This document shows, in pieces, positions 21,722 to 32,800 of a DNA stretch of 64,000 bases (its first letter is position 1; each line of letters opens with the position of its first letter). The DNA is from Sialis fuliginosa (Eukaryota; Arthropoda; Insecta; Megaloptera; Sialidae), in NCBI GenBank assembly GCA_961205875.1, contig OY540812.1, forward strand, positions 31,071,098 through 31,135,097, given 5' to 3'. Under the pieces are notes generated by a model. It was not told the DNA's origin, made no database searches, and saw only the letters and a program-made list of their open reading frames with translations. Made by a program: the position numbers and the translations under genes.

Positions 21722-22629
21722 TTACAACGTTATCTACGTTCCATGTAATTTCAAAAACACATCAAAACAGTGTTGGAAAAATTTCAAACTTTAAATTGCA
21801 AAATTTCCAATCATAAATAAGTTATTTACTTTTTTATGAAAAAGTGAAGAACAAAAGCTATATTGTATTAACATGTAAAATAATAATGTTCACTGATAAT
21901 TTAAATTTGCAAACATTTTTTGTAAATTTTGTTTTGCTTTGTCTCGTATTATCAGAAGCTAGCCTCTATGGTTTAAGCTTTTTATTTTTAAATTTATACT
22001 CAACAGAATTGCTAGTTATTAGTTTTTTTAAACTGTATGTGATATGAATGAACATATTTATACATATATGTATGTTATATCATACATAGATTTTTATTTG
22101 AGATTATGAAGTCCAGTATAGTTTTTGTTATTTTGTTCATATTTTTTGCAAATAAAATGATGTACCTATATAACATATGATAACTCATATTACATAGGTA
22201 TATTACGTAATTGTGGATAATATTTTTTAATACAAAATCGTGACTTTAACTTTATTCGAAATAAATTTCAACTATACATCAGAATTCTGGATTTTCGAAT
22301 TTGAGATTTTGATCGAAATATCAATTTTTAACTTCTATTAATTCATTCTGACTGTTTTTGCCTGTCTGTCGTTTTGTCTATGCGTCTGTAGACACTTAAT
22401 TCAAAAACAATATAACATATAGGAAGTTAAAAACGATTTTATAATTTTTTTGAATTTAAGAATAAGTCTTATTTTTTAATTATGGAAATTTTTATCTTGT
22501 GTTCAATTATAAATTAATTTTTGAATTTGTTTTTTGCAGAATGTAATGTAACGTTTATTATAAAAGTTCTAGATTACGTTATTTTTATAATTCATAAGAA
22601 TATATATTCCAAAAGTAATTGTGAGAAAA
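21722..22629. other. Undefined stretch with a TGTCTGTCG-type repeat trace
   Basis: Around 22340-22395, TTCATTCTGACTGTTTTTGC and TGTCTGTCGTTTTGTCTATG resemble 43360-43420. The short frames near 21844-22047 are hydrophobic but have no recognisable homology. Confidence 0.35.
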
Positions 22630-22870
22630 ATCTAAAAAAAAATTAGTGGGACTACCAACGACAAACACTAAAGTCAACAATATAATTTTAAATTTTAGAA
22701 TAATAGAGAGGGGTACCATATAGTTTTTTATTTTCATGTGCCAAAATGTTGATCTCAATTAGTAGAATATGACCCTAATTTTATATTATTTTCTAACTCA
22801 AAAATGCATCTGTGGCTCCGAACAGTCCACGTAGTACGTACTTCGGAACCCTTATGGCAAACACCTGTGT
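22630..22870. repeat. Fragment of the GATCTCAATTAG / CGGAACCCT repeat
   Basis: CAAAATGTTGATCTCAATTA, AATATGACCCTAATTTT and TACTTCGGAACCCTTATGGC are shared, in either orientation, with 21510-21545 and 36720-37120. The family resembles insect repeats with GGGTTCCGTA ends. Boundaries approximate. Confidence 0.45.
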
Positions 22871-23689
22871 ATATCTTACCCGAATTATTTTCAAAAATAA
22901 TTTAAAATCATAAAATTGGAATAATTTGATTTTTAATAAGCGAACTATTGAATATAACTAGTGATTCTTAACTTCACTAAAATTAAATTAAATTACCATA
23001 ATCAAATCGATACGGGACACTAGTACACGTGGTTAGACACGCACTTGACACATTTAAAAAAATACATACTCCGCCACTGTAGAAAATATAATGAAACTTT
23101 TAAAATACATGCAAGGCACTTTGGAAATTTGGAATCGATTAAGTTATTAAATCACGTATGGAGCATATCTACGTTCTATAATCGCGCGTATCCACTACGT
23201 TTGCGAACTCTAGCGGGTAATTCCCCGCTGTCACGAACGTGCATGCGTTTTATTGAGTCCTATGAATAAAACACCGATAAAAACATAAACTGTTGCCCGT
23301 AAAAAACACACCAGGATCCTGCAAAAAAAACTTTGCATCAGCTTTCGGAAGTGAAACCGTGTTGTTGAAATATTTAGTTTGTTTTGCATGGGAAATATCT
23401 ATATGTATACAAATATGAGTATACGTTTTTGAGCAATTTAAAATCAAGTGTACTGTTTAGTAATGTATCGTCATCATGGAAAAATCCCAACTCAAAATTT
23501 TAATAATGTTTTGAATGTTTACCTATAACATAAACAATTTTGAAGATATCGATATCTGATAAGAATCTTCGTTTAGGGCAGGCTAGAGTTATTCATAATG
23601 AGTTTAGACAGTACGAATCGATTTCTGGTTCATTGTAGTATATTACTGGAGGAAAATCGTAAACAAAATAAAAGACTATACTTTAAATA
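22871..23689. other. Undefined stretch
   Basis: The part 23040-23260 is slightly richer in GC and has a 74-codon open frame that matches nothing I know. No repeat ends found. Confidence 0.35.
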
Positions 23690-23760
23690 AAATAGCCAAG
23701 TGCGTGTTGGGCACGCACATGATAGGGTTCCGTAGTCATTCTCATTACGATTTATAAAAA
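23690..23760. repeat. GGGTTCCGTAG-type repeat end
   Basis: AGCCAAGTGCGTGTTGGGCA followed by TAGGGTTCCGTAGTCATT is the known style of one end of a widespread insect repeat. The other end is not visible nearby. Confidence 0.45.
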
Positions 23761-24009
23761 AGTGTTATTTCAAAAATTTTCAGAAACTATTTTGGCTACT
23801 GTGTTTGTTATAATTTTCATTGAAAGTATTAATTAAAAGCTACATTCTGGAATTTTTTCAATTTTTTTTAATTGATAGTTTAAAAATAAGTCACAGATGA
23901 AGAGTTGTAATTGGTCTTAATCGATCATTAATTTTTTTTTATATTATAAAAATAGTTTTAACTACATATTACAATTATGTAAAGTCACATAATTTATCTT
24001 TAAAATAAA

Positions 24010-24187
24010 TCAGTAGCAACTGTGCTGTACCGCAACTAATACAAACAATTTTTGGGATAAGAAGTAGCCTACGTCCTTCCTCAGGATGCAAGCTATATCC
24101 TTGCCAAATTTCATCAAGATCGGTTTAGCGGTTTAGTTTTAAAAGGCAACAAACAGACATAATTTCGCATTTATAATATTAGTATGG
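24010..24187 (+). repeat. Truncated TAATATTAGTATGGAT-type repeat
   Basis: TACGTCCTTCCTCAGGATGC, CATCAAGATCGGTTTAGCGG and the end TTATAATATTAGTATGGATT match 18895-19053 closely. The 5' part is missing. Confidence 0.65.
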
Positions 24188-24230
24188 ATTAATGGTTATT
24201 TAGGTCAAAAATATGTATGTATATGTATTA

Positions 24231-24584
24231 GGGTATTTTTTAAATTTTTTTGTATTTTTATTTTTTCAGTCCCGCAGGCCTATGTTTTAGCTTTGGATCA
24301 ATAATAATAATATCTTTAAAAATATTCGATCTATGAATTGAGCACTTGGGATCTTTTTTGTAAAAAATGTAATTTTCTATTAAATGAAATTAAAATAAAT
24401 AAATTTTTCAACGAGATATTCACGCATAAGTAAAAAAGTAATTTTTCACATGTTAATTAGATAGGAAAAAAATCGGTTTGCGCCGTCCACAGGTTTGATA
24501 TATGAGTCTGAAATTTTGGGATAAATAACTTTTGATCCAAAGCTAAAACATAGGCGGGACCGAAAAAAAAAAAAAAAAAAAACC
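24231..24584. mobile_element. GGGTGTTTT-family MITE, copy 1
   Basis: The ends are inverted (GGGTATTTTTT and AAAAAACC). Inside them CCTATGTTTTAGCTTTGGAT is mirrored by ATCCAAAGCTAAAACATAGG. TA flanks both sides. CGCCGTCCACAGGTTTG recurs in the second copy at 31894-32139. The A-run at the right end has expanded. Confidence 0.8.
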
Positions 24585-25034
24585 TAATTATGTATATTAT
24601 TGTAGATATCTTCAACATCCTAAAAAAAATAGCATAACTTTTTTATACTTCTGTATTTAAGAGTAAAGTTTTCATGATGTCGAGCTCGGATAGCAAACAT
24701 TGTTTAGGGCACTATTTTCTTCATTAAATCTATAATTTCAGTTTAAAATTCAATGAAAAACATATTAAATACAGCGGTTGAACGTAACTACATTTTTTGC
24801 GCATAGTTTGCAAACTTAACATTGCTAGGTGAATTTTTGCGTGCTTTATTTCACCATTTTCTTTGGAATTTTATCAGCTATAATATTTATAATAACCTGT
24901 GAATTTTTTTGTATCAAATAAATGATTTTAAACACCTTTGTGAGCCCCTAATTCCACTTCTAGCATTTTTATCAAATTTCTGGTGACTTGGAATATGAAT
25001 AAAAAAAGAAACAGAAATTTTTCATCTGCATATG
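24585..25034. other. Undefined AT-rich stretch
   Basis: No supported feature. Confidence 0.4.
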
Positions 25035-25386
25035 CAGGGCTTCGAACCGTTATTTTTTTTTGGTTTCGGTTCGAGTAAAAAAATATATATTGGTTTGGTT
25101 CCGATTTTCGTTCCGAAAATAAAACGATTTTTCGGTTTTTTTCGGTTTTCGGTTCAGCTCCGAGTGATTAATTAAAAAAAAATGTTATTTGTATTAAATA
25201 TTTATTTTCTACCATACTTTAGGACATTTTATGGTACTTGTATCATAGCCCTGAATAACTGAAGTGGGGAGTAAGATCATGTTAACCGAAAAAAAAGGAA
25301 TTTTTTTAAGGTTCGATTCCGGTTTTCGTTCCGGCAAAAAATAACGGGTTTTCCGGGTTTCGGTTCAGTTCCGGTTCGAAGCCCTG
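25035..25386. mobile_element. hAT MITE with CAGGGCTTCGAACCG ends
   Basis: Begins CAGGGCTTCGAACCGTTA and ends GGTTCGAAGCCCTG. Subterminal zones are crowded with TTCGGTT / CCGGTT words. The flanking octamers (TGCATATG, GAATATAG) match imperfectly, so the TSD is decayed. A second copy starts at 63875 and runs off the window. Confidence 0.8.
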
Positions 25387-25510
25387 GAATATAGGCTTTC
25401 GTGGCCATTCTTCATAAGAGTTAACTTTTCGGGCTAATATTCACGTTGTCGTATTTTATTACTTAATGTTTCGAGCCTTCTTCAGAAGTGTTTCAGAAAT
25501 ACATAAAGCT
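25387..25510. repeat. Possible GTTTCG-hairpin-type repeat fragment
   Basis: GGCTTTCGTGGCC at the left and AATGTTTCGAGCCTTCTTCA and GAAG at the right recall the layout of the hairpin element at 13574-13775. No TSD or pairing arms can be shown. Confidence 0.35.
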
Positions 25511-25539
25511 ATCATGGGTGCCACAGGACTTTCTAGGGT

Positions 25540-26350
25540 TTCATAGAAAACTAGGAACCCTTATAGTTTTATCCTGTCCGTCCGTTTGTTTATATAAATT
25601 TTATACTTTATATATGAAATTTGGTATACGGACGTAGATTGATGAGCCAAAAACAGAAATGATGAGATTTTTGAAAAAAAAATGAATGTTACAATAATTA
25701 TAGATAATATTATTCTCTACAACTTTTATCAAAAACATTTTTCTCTAATATGCACCGTTTCAAACAACACAATTCGAAAAATTTAAAATTTGACAAAAGT
25801 AAATATCCGTTATCGGTTGTAAAATCGAGTGGTTTTCTTTATTCGACGAGTTTTTCGAAACACAATTTTTCGAATCACAATTCTTCGAATGAACAATTTT
25901 TCGAAAAAATTAAGTTTTGGGTTTTTTAAATTAAGTTTTATACAAAATATGATAAAGGTAGAAATGAGAAAGAATAATGAAAAAGCAAAAGATTTTTCGC
26001 CCTGTTGTTCAATCTTTTATTTAGTAAATAAAATAGAAAGTAAAGTAATATTTTGACATTTTACGATATATTTAATAAACAAAAAGCCATGTAATTTATT
26101 TAGGTACATACATGCATATAATTGTTCATTCGAAGAATTGTGATTCGAAAAATTGTGTTTTGAAAAATTAAAATTGTGTTTCGAAAAATTGAATATCGAA
26201 AAATTGTGTTTCGAAAAATGTACACCAAACCTTTTTTCCATAACAAAAATTAATTATAAATATAAAATTTCACCCTTCTACAATCTGTCGCATTGAGTTA
26301 CTACGTCTATAGATAGACAGACATCATGGCAAAAATAGCCAGAATGGATT
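25540..26350 (-). repeat. ACGGATGTTTAC-family copy, reverse, with an insertion
   Basis: TTATAGATAATATTATTCTC, ATGCACCGTTTCAAACAA, TTTGACAAAAGTAAATATCC and, beyond an insertion, TATAAAATTTCACCCTTCTA, TAGACAGACATCATGGC and ATAAGAAAGTAAAAATTA follow the family in reverse. It is interrupted at about 25826-26243. This copy shows the uninterrupted sequence of the site that the 4.1-kb palindrome entered in another copy. Confidence 0.6.
25826..26243. mobile_element. Insertion with iterated TTCGAAAAATTGTG words
   Basis: Both ends carry several TTCGAAAAATTGTG-like words in opposite orientation (25843-25905 and 26125-26222), giving long imperfect inverted repeats around a plain AT-rich core. The host repeat resumes on either side. 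No TSD or superfamily can be assigned. Confidence 0.6.
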
Positions 26351-26999
26351 TATAAGAAAGTAAAAATTAATTACCTGAAATAGTAAAAACATAAAACGGC
26401 ATCGTCTCGATTTTTCTTTTGTAAAATTTTGAATCCTTAATCAGGCGAATTTAAATAGATTTTAACAACATGGTTTACACCCAGAAACCAATGACACGTG
26501 TAACATTTTCAATCAGTTTACATCTCGGCTCTATGTGCGAAGAAAAAAAACTGTAATAGTGGCGAAACGAGGTCATACATTTCTATTACGTCGTGCGCCA
26601 TGCCCGAGAAAAACCGGGAATAAATAAAGCGAATTTACCTTCCCGTGCTTTATCACTTGCCCGCCAGGGGACACCTGAGCGCGACGTCATTTTTCAAACG
26701 AAATTATTTAGCAGATAATTTGGCTTTTTGTAATCTTATTTTGTTATGCGATGCTTCTATGATGCATACATGTAGTTGGTATCACTGCTCTCTTTGTTAT
26801 ATGGAACACAATATGCGTTATCTTATTTAGAAAATCTAATGCTTCTGAGTTGTTTTTGTATACGTTATTATGTAGATGAAAATAGGTAATTTCAGGAGCT
26901 TAGCTACTTACAGGGGGTTCAAAACCAGAGCTTTAACACTCCAAACATATGTGTTTTATGGATCTATACATCTACTGGAAAAATGGAGAAACTGTGGTT
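26351..26999. other. Unassigned stretch
   Basis: The part 26500-26700 is richer in GC than most of the window (CGTGCGCCATGCCCGAG, CGCCAGGGGACACC) but has no recognisable gene or repeat. Confidence 0.35.
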
Positions 27000-27085
27000 T
27001 CTTAGTCACTTAAACTAAATATAAACCTTAACCACAATAAACAATGTCACTCGACACGTGTTTCGATTTCAGAAGAATTCCTCAT
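27000..27085. repeat. GTTTCG...CTCATCAGGAG repeat fragment
   Basis: ATGTCACTCGACACGTGTTTC then GAATTCCTCATCAGGAGCC is a common arthropod repeat motif. Only this short part is seen. Confidence 0.4.
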
Positions 27086-27099
27086 CAGGAGCCTAACTA

Positions 27100-27835
27100 T
27101 AGATCTGGCTGTCTGTCTGTTTGTTAGTGCGCTTATCACTCGAGAATCACTTATCCGATTAACGTATTTTTTTTAAATTCATTGATATGTTCATTGCCTA
27201 GGTTATAGGATATATTTTGTTACGTTAGATGACGCTATTACACTATCAAATAAATATGTCAAAGATCTTTGACAAAGATTTGATTATATTTCTTTGATAA
27301 AATACGAGATTTTGTTTTATTACACTACGTAAAATATTTGATAATATTTTCTCAATATTATCTAGGGATATTTTCTTCTTTTTTGGTGCCTTTTGAATAT
27401 CAGTGCGTGGATGTTCGTCAATTGACGCGATCGAGGTTTAAATTTACAACCGTGTATTGTGGTTTTTATAATTAATAAGAAGATTATCATGTAATACTGG
27501 ATTTTGTTGATATTCATATATTAATAATTATGTAACTGTAACTGTTAGTGATAACTTGGTAGTCGCCATTTTGTTTTTGACGTCAAAAAACTTTGATCAA
27601 ATATAAGAGACTGTCGTTAACTATGATCATAGTAATATTATGAAGGTAAATATTATAAAAGTTGACTTATTACACTGTCATATTTCTTTGATCAAAGAAA
27701 TTTTATCATATTTTTTTGATAGTGTAATAGCCGCCTAAGGAATAAGCAGTGACGATAATAGGAAAAAAGTTTACCGCCAGCGCGCTCTTTTGGAATACGC
27801 TGCCTAAACCGTTAAATATTGAACTATCTAAACCT
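27100..27835 (-). repeat. ACTAGCTG-family fragment (3' part, reverse) with insertion
   Basis: TCACTCGAGAATCACTTATC and GGATATATTTTGTTACGTTA continue, after an insertion (27234-27731), with AAGCAGTGACGATAATAG and CGCTGCCTAAACCGTT. In reverse complement this is the order found at 30290-30500 and 50840-51050. Confidence 0.72.
27234..27731. mobile_element. MITE with GCTATTACACTATCAAA ends
   Basis: Left end GCTATTACACTATCAAA and right end TTTGATAGTGTAATAGC are perfect inverted repeats of 17 bases. TTTGATCAAAG / CTTTGATA words recur inside both ends. It splits an ACTAGCTG-family fragment. No clear TSD, so the superfamily is open. Confidence 0.82.
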
Positions 27836-28804
27836 ATCTAACCTACTTTTTGTCTGTCAAGTAGAAACAGAATAACTAGGTATTATTAATATGAAAATAT
27901 GTTTTAATGTTCAAATAGATAATCTGTGGCATACATTTAACAGCATAGGCAATGTGCATGAGCGTAGCCAGATATCGGCAGGTAGGTGGGCTGTTAACAT
28001 TGATATTCCTAGGCAAAATCTATATTTTAGATTCGAAAATTTAAATATCATTGTGGTTTATCCTTTTTATACAAGATAACAAAATTCAATATTTTTTTTT
28101 ATATTTCAACTGTTCGTGTATATTTATCAAGTCAAATTAGATCGATTTCTAACATTTAATAAAAAAAGTTTGAATTAAAAAAAAAACACCAAAATAGCAA
28201 CGTACTACAACATTTTTGTAGAGGATTTTGTCTTCAAAAAGATATCCACATATAAATTTAATTGATTGAAAAAAATTTGCCAAAATAAAAGAAGAAATGA
28301 AAAAATAACAACTTTTCATTGTTTCTTTTTGCGCACCTATCTATAGATTTAATAAATAATGAAAATGAAAATTTTTTCGTTTTAGAAAATATATTTATTA
28401 TTGCAATTAGATAATTTAATAAACACACTGAAAAATTGATTTATTGAGTTAATGAAAATCACGAAATTTCACGAGCTAACTGCGCGGCGTAGCACCGAAA
28501 CGATAGAATATTTAAGAAAAAAGGAAAAACTGCCCAAATTTTGTTTACATTAATAGCCATTTATCAGAGTCGTACGTACACATTTCTAGGCCCGAGGCGT
28601 CAAAAATTTGAAGCCATTGGAAAGATTTTTTATTAAAAAAAATGTAATAAAACTTTTTAGGTATAAAGGTTTCCATAATAATGTGGGAGCTTTTTTTGCT
28701 CTTCAACACCCAAAAAGTTTAACTACCGGCTGTTCGACAGCCCACTCTACCACCCCTCCATTAACCTCGGGGTCATACGCAAAACACGTATGAATTATAT
28801 TATA
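27836..28804. other. Undefined AT-rich stretch
   Basis: Open frames at 27891-28079 and 28608-28793 show no family resemblance. No repeat ends found. Confidence 0.35.
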
Positions 28805-29102
28805 TAGAGGTGTACCGGAATTCCGGCCGGAATCCACGACTAACGTCACCACTATTATATTTTATACATATATATAAATGCATAGATTATTATCTTAAAT
28901 TAATATAACATTGTTCTATATTGTATTTCTTTAATAAATTATATATTTGTATAGCATACGTTCTTTTCGATTGAATGTAATTACATTTATAGTGTCAATA
29001 ATAATATAATATAAAAATAATAATAATATAATAGTAGTGACGTTAATACATTCACATTAAATCTACATCGTGAGTTCCGACCGGAATTCTGGTACACCTC
29101 TA
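28805..29102. mobile_element. hAT MITE with TSD ATATTATA
   Basis: Ends TAGAGGTGTACCGGAATTCC and GGAATTCTGGTACACCTCTA, with GGCCGGAA / TTCCGACCGG just inside, are flanked by exact ATATTATA octamers (28797-28804, 29103-29110). The 298-bp core is nearly all A and T. Non-autonomous hAT. Confidence 0.9.
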
Positions 29103-29129
29103 ATATTATATATAGTATATATATATTAT

Positions 29130-30535
29130 ACTAGCTGGGCCCACGCGGCTTCGCTCGCGTGGACTATGGAATTATTGTTTAGGATTTAAAATATATATAG
29201 TTGAATTAAGTAAAACACGATTAGTTATTATTGTAATAAAAACCAAACAACACTTAAATTACCTACGTAACAAAAGCGAATCAGAACAAAAAGTAAAAAT
29301 AATTTTTGTTCTATTTAAAAGTTAATTATTGAAAACAAAATAAACAATTGACAATCAAAAGAACACCGGCCTGTGATCATACTCTGCCATGAGTAGGGTT
29401 GTCAGATTTCTTGTGAGTCAAATCGGGACCCCCCCCCCCCCAACGAAAAAAATCAACAATATTCAACCATTTTATTTTTAATTTTTATTAAATAATAAAA
29501 TAAAATTTATAAATTTTAATACTAATCATTTATTAATTATAATTTTAATAACCAACTCGTTGAAAATCGCTGAAGTTATAGTGTGTTTATTAGAAAAATT
29601 TCAATGAATCGATTATTGACATGGATGGACTGATTGTAAGTCAAAAATGATGTTAACTGTCAAATTTGAATTCAACAATTGAATAAACAAACCATAGATG
29701 CAAAATTTGAAAAACGGTACTTTTGGGCGTCCCGAAAGGTTTGTTCGGGACACCGGGACATGAGACTCAAAAACGGTGACAATCCCGATTAATCGGGACG
29801 TCTGACAACCCTAGCCATGAGTCTACTTGGCACACCCCACGCCGCATCCCGCGCACGGTCACAATCGCGCGAATAATATGTCCTGTATAACATATATTTC
29901 GATATTTTAAATATTTTAATAAATGCAGACCTGTGATGCCTTTCCCTCTGCACCGCTGAAGTCTTTAGATCGCGTGTTGTTGTTGATAAACTTATTTAAA
30001 GATATTTCCTAAACTATACGACCAAATTGGATGCTGTAAATGGCAAATTATATCTACATTAAGTACTTATGAAGATGAAATCATTTATTTCGATAAGGAT
30101 TATTGTTTTGCAGGTCATAAATCCATGTAAACAGAACCCAAATATTTTATGTTTTCTTTGTAACATAAAAGCAGTCATTGTGGCTTAAATATAAAAATTA
30201 GACATATCGTGTCGAGGACTTTATTGTAGAACTTTTGATTCTACACATTTCTTTAAAACATTATTTTGTTCTATATTGAACGGTTTAGGCAGCGTATTAC
30301 AAAACAGCGCGCCGACGGCAAAATTTTTTCCGACTTGATTTACTATTATCGTCACTGCTTAGTTGTTATGTTACCTAACCTAACAAAATATAGCCTATAA
30401 CCTGGCCAGAGAATGTACCTATGAATTAAAAAAGAAACCACGTAAATCGGATAAGTGGTTCTCGAGTGATAAGGTAACTAACGGACAGATAGACAGACGG
30501 ACAGAGAGACGTTGAGCTTTATATATATTAAGGAT
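29130..30535 (+). repeat. ACTAGCTG-family interspersed repeat, copy 1
   Basis: Starts ACTAGCTGGGCCCACGCGGC then TTCGCTCGCGTGG, and ends with GTGGTTCTCGAGTGATAAGG, a GACAGATAGACAGACGGACA run and GTTGAGCTTTATATA. It matches 50250-51086 along its length, including CAGACCTGTGATGCCTTTCC, TAGATCGCGTGTTGTTGTTG and GAATGTACCTATGAATTAAA. Repeats of this shape in insects have been attributed to Helitron-like elements or LINE tails, and I see no coding part. A hAT lies inside it. Confidence 0.75.
29394..29813. mobile_element. hAT MITE with TSD GCCATGAG
   Basis: Ends TAGGGTTGTCAGA and TCTGACAACCCTA are flanked by exact GCCATGAG octamers (29386-29393, 29814-29821). AATCGGGA words occur at both ends (about 29420-29430 and 29787-29798), and a C-run of 14 follows the left one. 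420 bp, no transposase. Confidence 0.9.
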
Positions 30536-30902
30536 GTATAGTGTATATATGACATATTTATATAACATACAGTGTTAAAAAAACTGTTAGAATAATCCTA
30601 TATGAATGTAATAGCTATATTTTGTTAAATGTTGAAATTCTGTCGTTTCATTCAATTCGATAAAAAGGAAACAAAATTTGTTATTGAGTTTGAAGTAAAG
30701 GAAGGTGAACGTCGCGTCGTATTGAATTTTATTTTTTATTAAGAAATATAAAAATAAGAAATATTGTAAGAAAAATATCATTTTTGACATTTCAGTATGT
30801 GGAACCGGCGTTTCTCGAGATATTATATTACTTTCAATTATTATCAAGATAGTATCATATTATTATTCAACGTGTGTCTGATTCATGAAAATAAGTAATT
30901 AT
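30536..30902. other. Undefined AT-rich stretch
   Basis: An 86-codon minus-strand frame at 30587-30847 is AT-driven and unrecognised. Confidence 0.4.
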
Positions 30903-31111
30903 CAGGGCCATAATTACCACCGGGCCCCCCGAATACAGGGGGACCCGCAGTAGCGTGAAAATTGGAAGCTACAAGATGGAGGTAGCCAAAAAAAGGTCAT
31001 TAAATTATGAATTAAAATCGGAAAAAAGGTTTTCAATTTTTATATTTTCATATAGTGTGGGGGAAGGCCCCTCGATCACTTGCTGTCCCAGAGCTTTTAG
31101 TTACGGCCCTG
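30903..31111. mobile_element. hAT MITE with TSD GTAATTAT
   Basis: Ends CAGGGCCATAATTA and TTTAGTTACGGCCCTG are flanked by exact GTAATTAT octamers (30895-30902, 31112-31119). CCGGGCCCCCC and GGGGGAAGGCCCC lie inside the ends. The 103-codon frame starting at 30955 crosses the element boundary and is not a gene. Confidence 0.9.
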
Positions 31112-31302
31112 GTAATTATCTTATTTTTAACCAACTTCAAAAAAAGTGGATGTTCTTAATTGATAATATATATTTTCTATGTATATTCAAAAATAACTCT
31201 GACAAAGATTCACCGATTGATTTGGACGATTTTTGTTTATTTGAAAGAGTGTATTCCTTATCATAATCTCAGACTTCAAAGATACGCCATTCAAAAGAAA
31301 AA
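31112..31302. repeat. Fragment of the CCGACTTCAAAA repeat
   Basis: AACCAACTTCAAAAAAAGTG, GATTCACCGATTGATTTGGA and TTGAAAGAGTGTATTCCTTA are typical of a widespread arthropod repeat. The related 61455-61735 segment has the same elements in reverse. Confidence 0.5.
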
Positions 31303-31531
31303 AAAACTTTTTAAGAAAACTAAATAAAACCGACTTCAAAAAACCCTAAAAATACTGAAAAGTGTATATTAATAAAATTTTATAGTTTTTGAAGTCGGTG
31401 CTTATAATAATCTTTATAAGAAAAAAAAACAAAATAAAACCGACTTCAAAACATAAAAATTTAATAATTATAACTTTTCAGTATTTTTATGGTTTTTATT
31501 TTGAAATCGGTTTTATTTTTTCTTAAAAAGT
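31303..31531. repeat. Long inverted repeat of the CCGACTTCAAAA family
   Basis: CTTTTTAAGAAAACTAAATA to AATACTGAAAAGT (31303-31362) is mirrored by ACTTTTCAGTATTTTTATGG to TTCTTAAAAAG (31472-31531). Within the loop, TTTTTGAAGTCGGT and ACCGACTTCAAAA form a second inverted pair. Related pieces lie at 38030-38075 and 61450-61540. Confidence 0.75.
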
Positions 31532-31893
31532 TTTTTATTCTCCACTAAAGGTACCTATATACATTAATATTTTCTATTAGATTCTTACAGAATATTTTTC
31601 TAGATAAATATGTACTATAGAATTATTAAAATAATATTTACCGAAATATCTTAAAATAATACAGCAATATATCAAACCAAAAACAGTTAAATCAAATTGA
31701 TGAAAAAAATATTTCCGATTTGAAGATATATATATATTTTCATGGTTATTTATTTTTTGTTGGGCACGCTAGAGCCATCACGCAAATATAACAATTCATC
31801 AGTTATCTACGTATAGAGAAATGCGTTATACATATATGGTATTTTCTTACAATGCCTTCCAGTGGTGGACTTAACTAATATACTTACTAGGTA
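31532..31893. other. Undefined AT-rich stretch
   Basis: No supported feature. Confidence 0.4.
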
Positions 31894-32139
31894 GGGTGTT
31901 TTTTTTTATTTTTTCGGTCTCGTAGGCCTATGTTTTAGCTTTGGATCAAAAGTTAATTTTCCCAAAATTTCAGACTCATAGATCAAACCTGTGGACGGCG
32001 CAAACCGAGCCTTTTTCCCATTTGATTAACATGGGAAAAATTACTTTTTTACTTACGTGTGAATATCTCGTTGAAAAAAATTTTTTTTGAAAATTTCTCA
32101 GGGGAATATTTTGTAGAGAAAAAATAAATATAAACACCC
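31894..32139. mobile_element. GGGTGTTTT-family MITE, copy 2
   Basis: GGGTGTTTTTTTTTATTTTT and ATATAAACACCC form inverted ends with TA on both sides. CCTATGTTTTAGCTTTGGAT and GACGGCGCAAACCGAG link it to copy 1, but the mirrored right-hand block is missing here. Confidence 0.78.
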
Positions 32140-32214
32140 TAATATACTTTTATTTTTTATATATACATTATATTTGAATGCATAGATTATGAAAAAAAAA
32201 ATTTTTTTTTAAAC

Positions 32215-32620
32215 GAAATTACACGTTTTGAGGATCTCTGCATCACGTATGACTTTTATCTCAATGATGCCTATCTGTCTGTCCGTCTGCATGTGAACGT
32301 TGTACAATCAAAATTTATAATCATGGAATTTTAAATTTAAACTTCTTGTATAGGTACCTACTATAGATGTGCACCTCCTACTTTTGAATACAATCACTAA
32401 ATCGGAATTGAACGTTTATTCGTGTCATTTTTTATTTTTTAGATTATTTTTAAAACGATGCGTAATAGAGAAAATGTTTTAAATAAAATTTATAGAGAAT
32501 AATATTGTCTAATATTGTCTAATATTCTTTGATAAAATCATTAACTTTTTTATATTATCTACCAAAATATTCGAACATATTTTTTTCATGTTAATTATTA
32601 CAAATAATTTTATATTTAAT
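32215..32620 (+). repeat. ACGGATGTTTAC-family repeat copy
   Basis: ATCACGTATGACTTTTATCT, the TGTCTGTCCGTCTGCATGTG run, CATGGAATTTTAAATTTAAA, GATGTGCACCTCCTA and AAAACGATGCGTAATAGAG follow the order seen at 10790-11060. It ends in a small AATATTGTCT triplication (about 32503-32527). Confidence 0.65.
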
Positions 32621-32627
32621 CTTAGAA

Positions 32628-32800
32628 AGCGTTCAAGTATTACGTAAGTATAATAATATTGACTTCAGATGAAAATGTAAACTCCCCCAAATTAAAATAA
32701 ATTTTTTTATTCATTTTAAATAAAAATAATTTTAAAAAACCCATTTTCCAATAAAAAGTAAGAAAAAATTAACCCCCTAAGTCTGCTTACGTAACATTTT
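32628..32800. mobile_element. Decayed MITE with ATTACGTAAG / CTTACGTAAC ends
   Basis: AAAGCGTTCAAGTATTACGT near the left and CTGCTTACGTAACATTTTAA near the right are roughly mirrored, with CCCCC runs inside both. Similar short elements are common in insects. No TSD found. Confidence 0.4.

Noticed and set aside
30955-31266. 103-codon plus-strand frame
   Set aside because: It begins inside the hAT MITE (30903-31111) and runs out across its end and TSD into another repeat.
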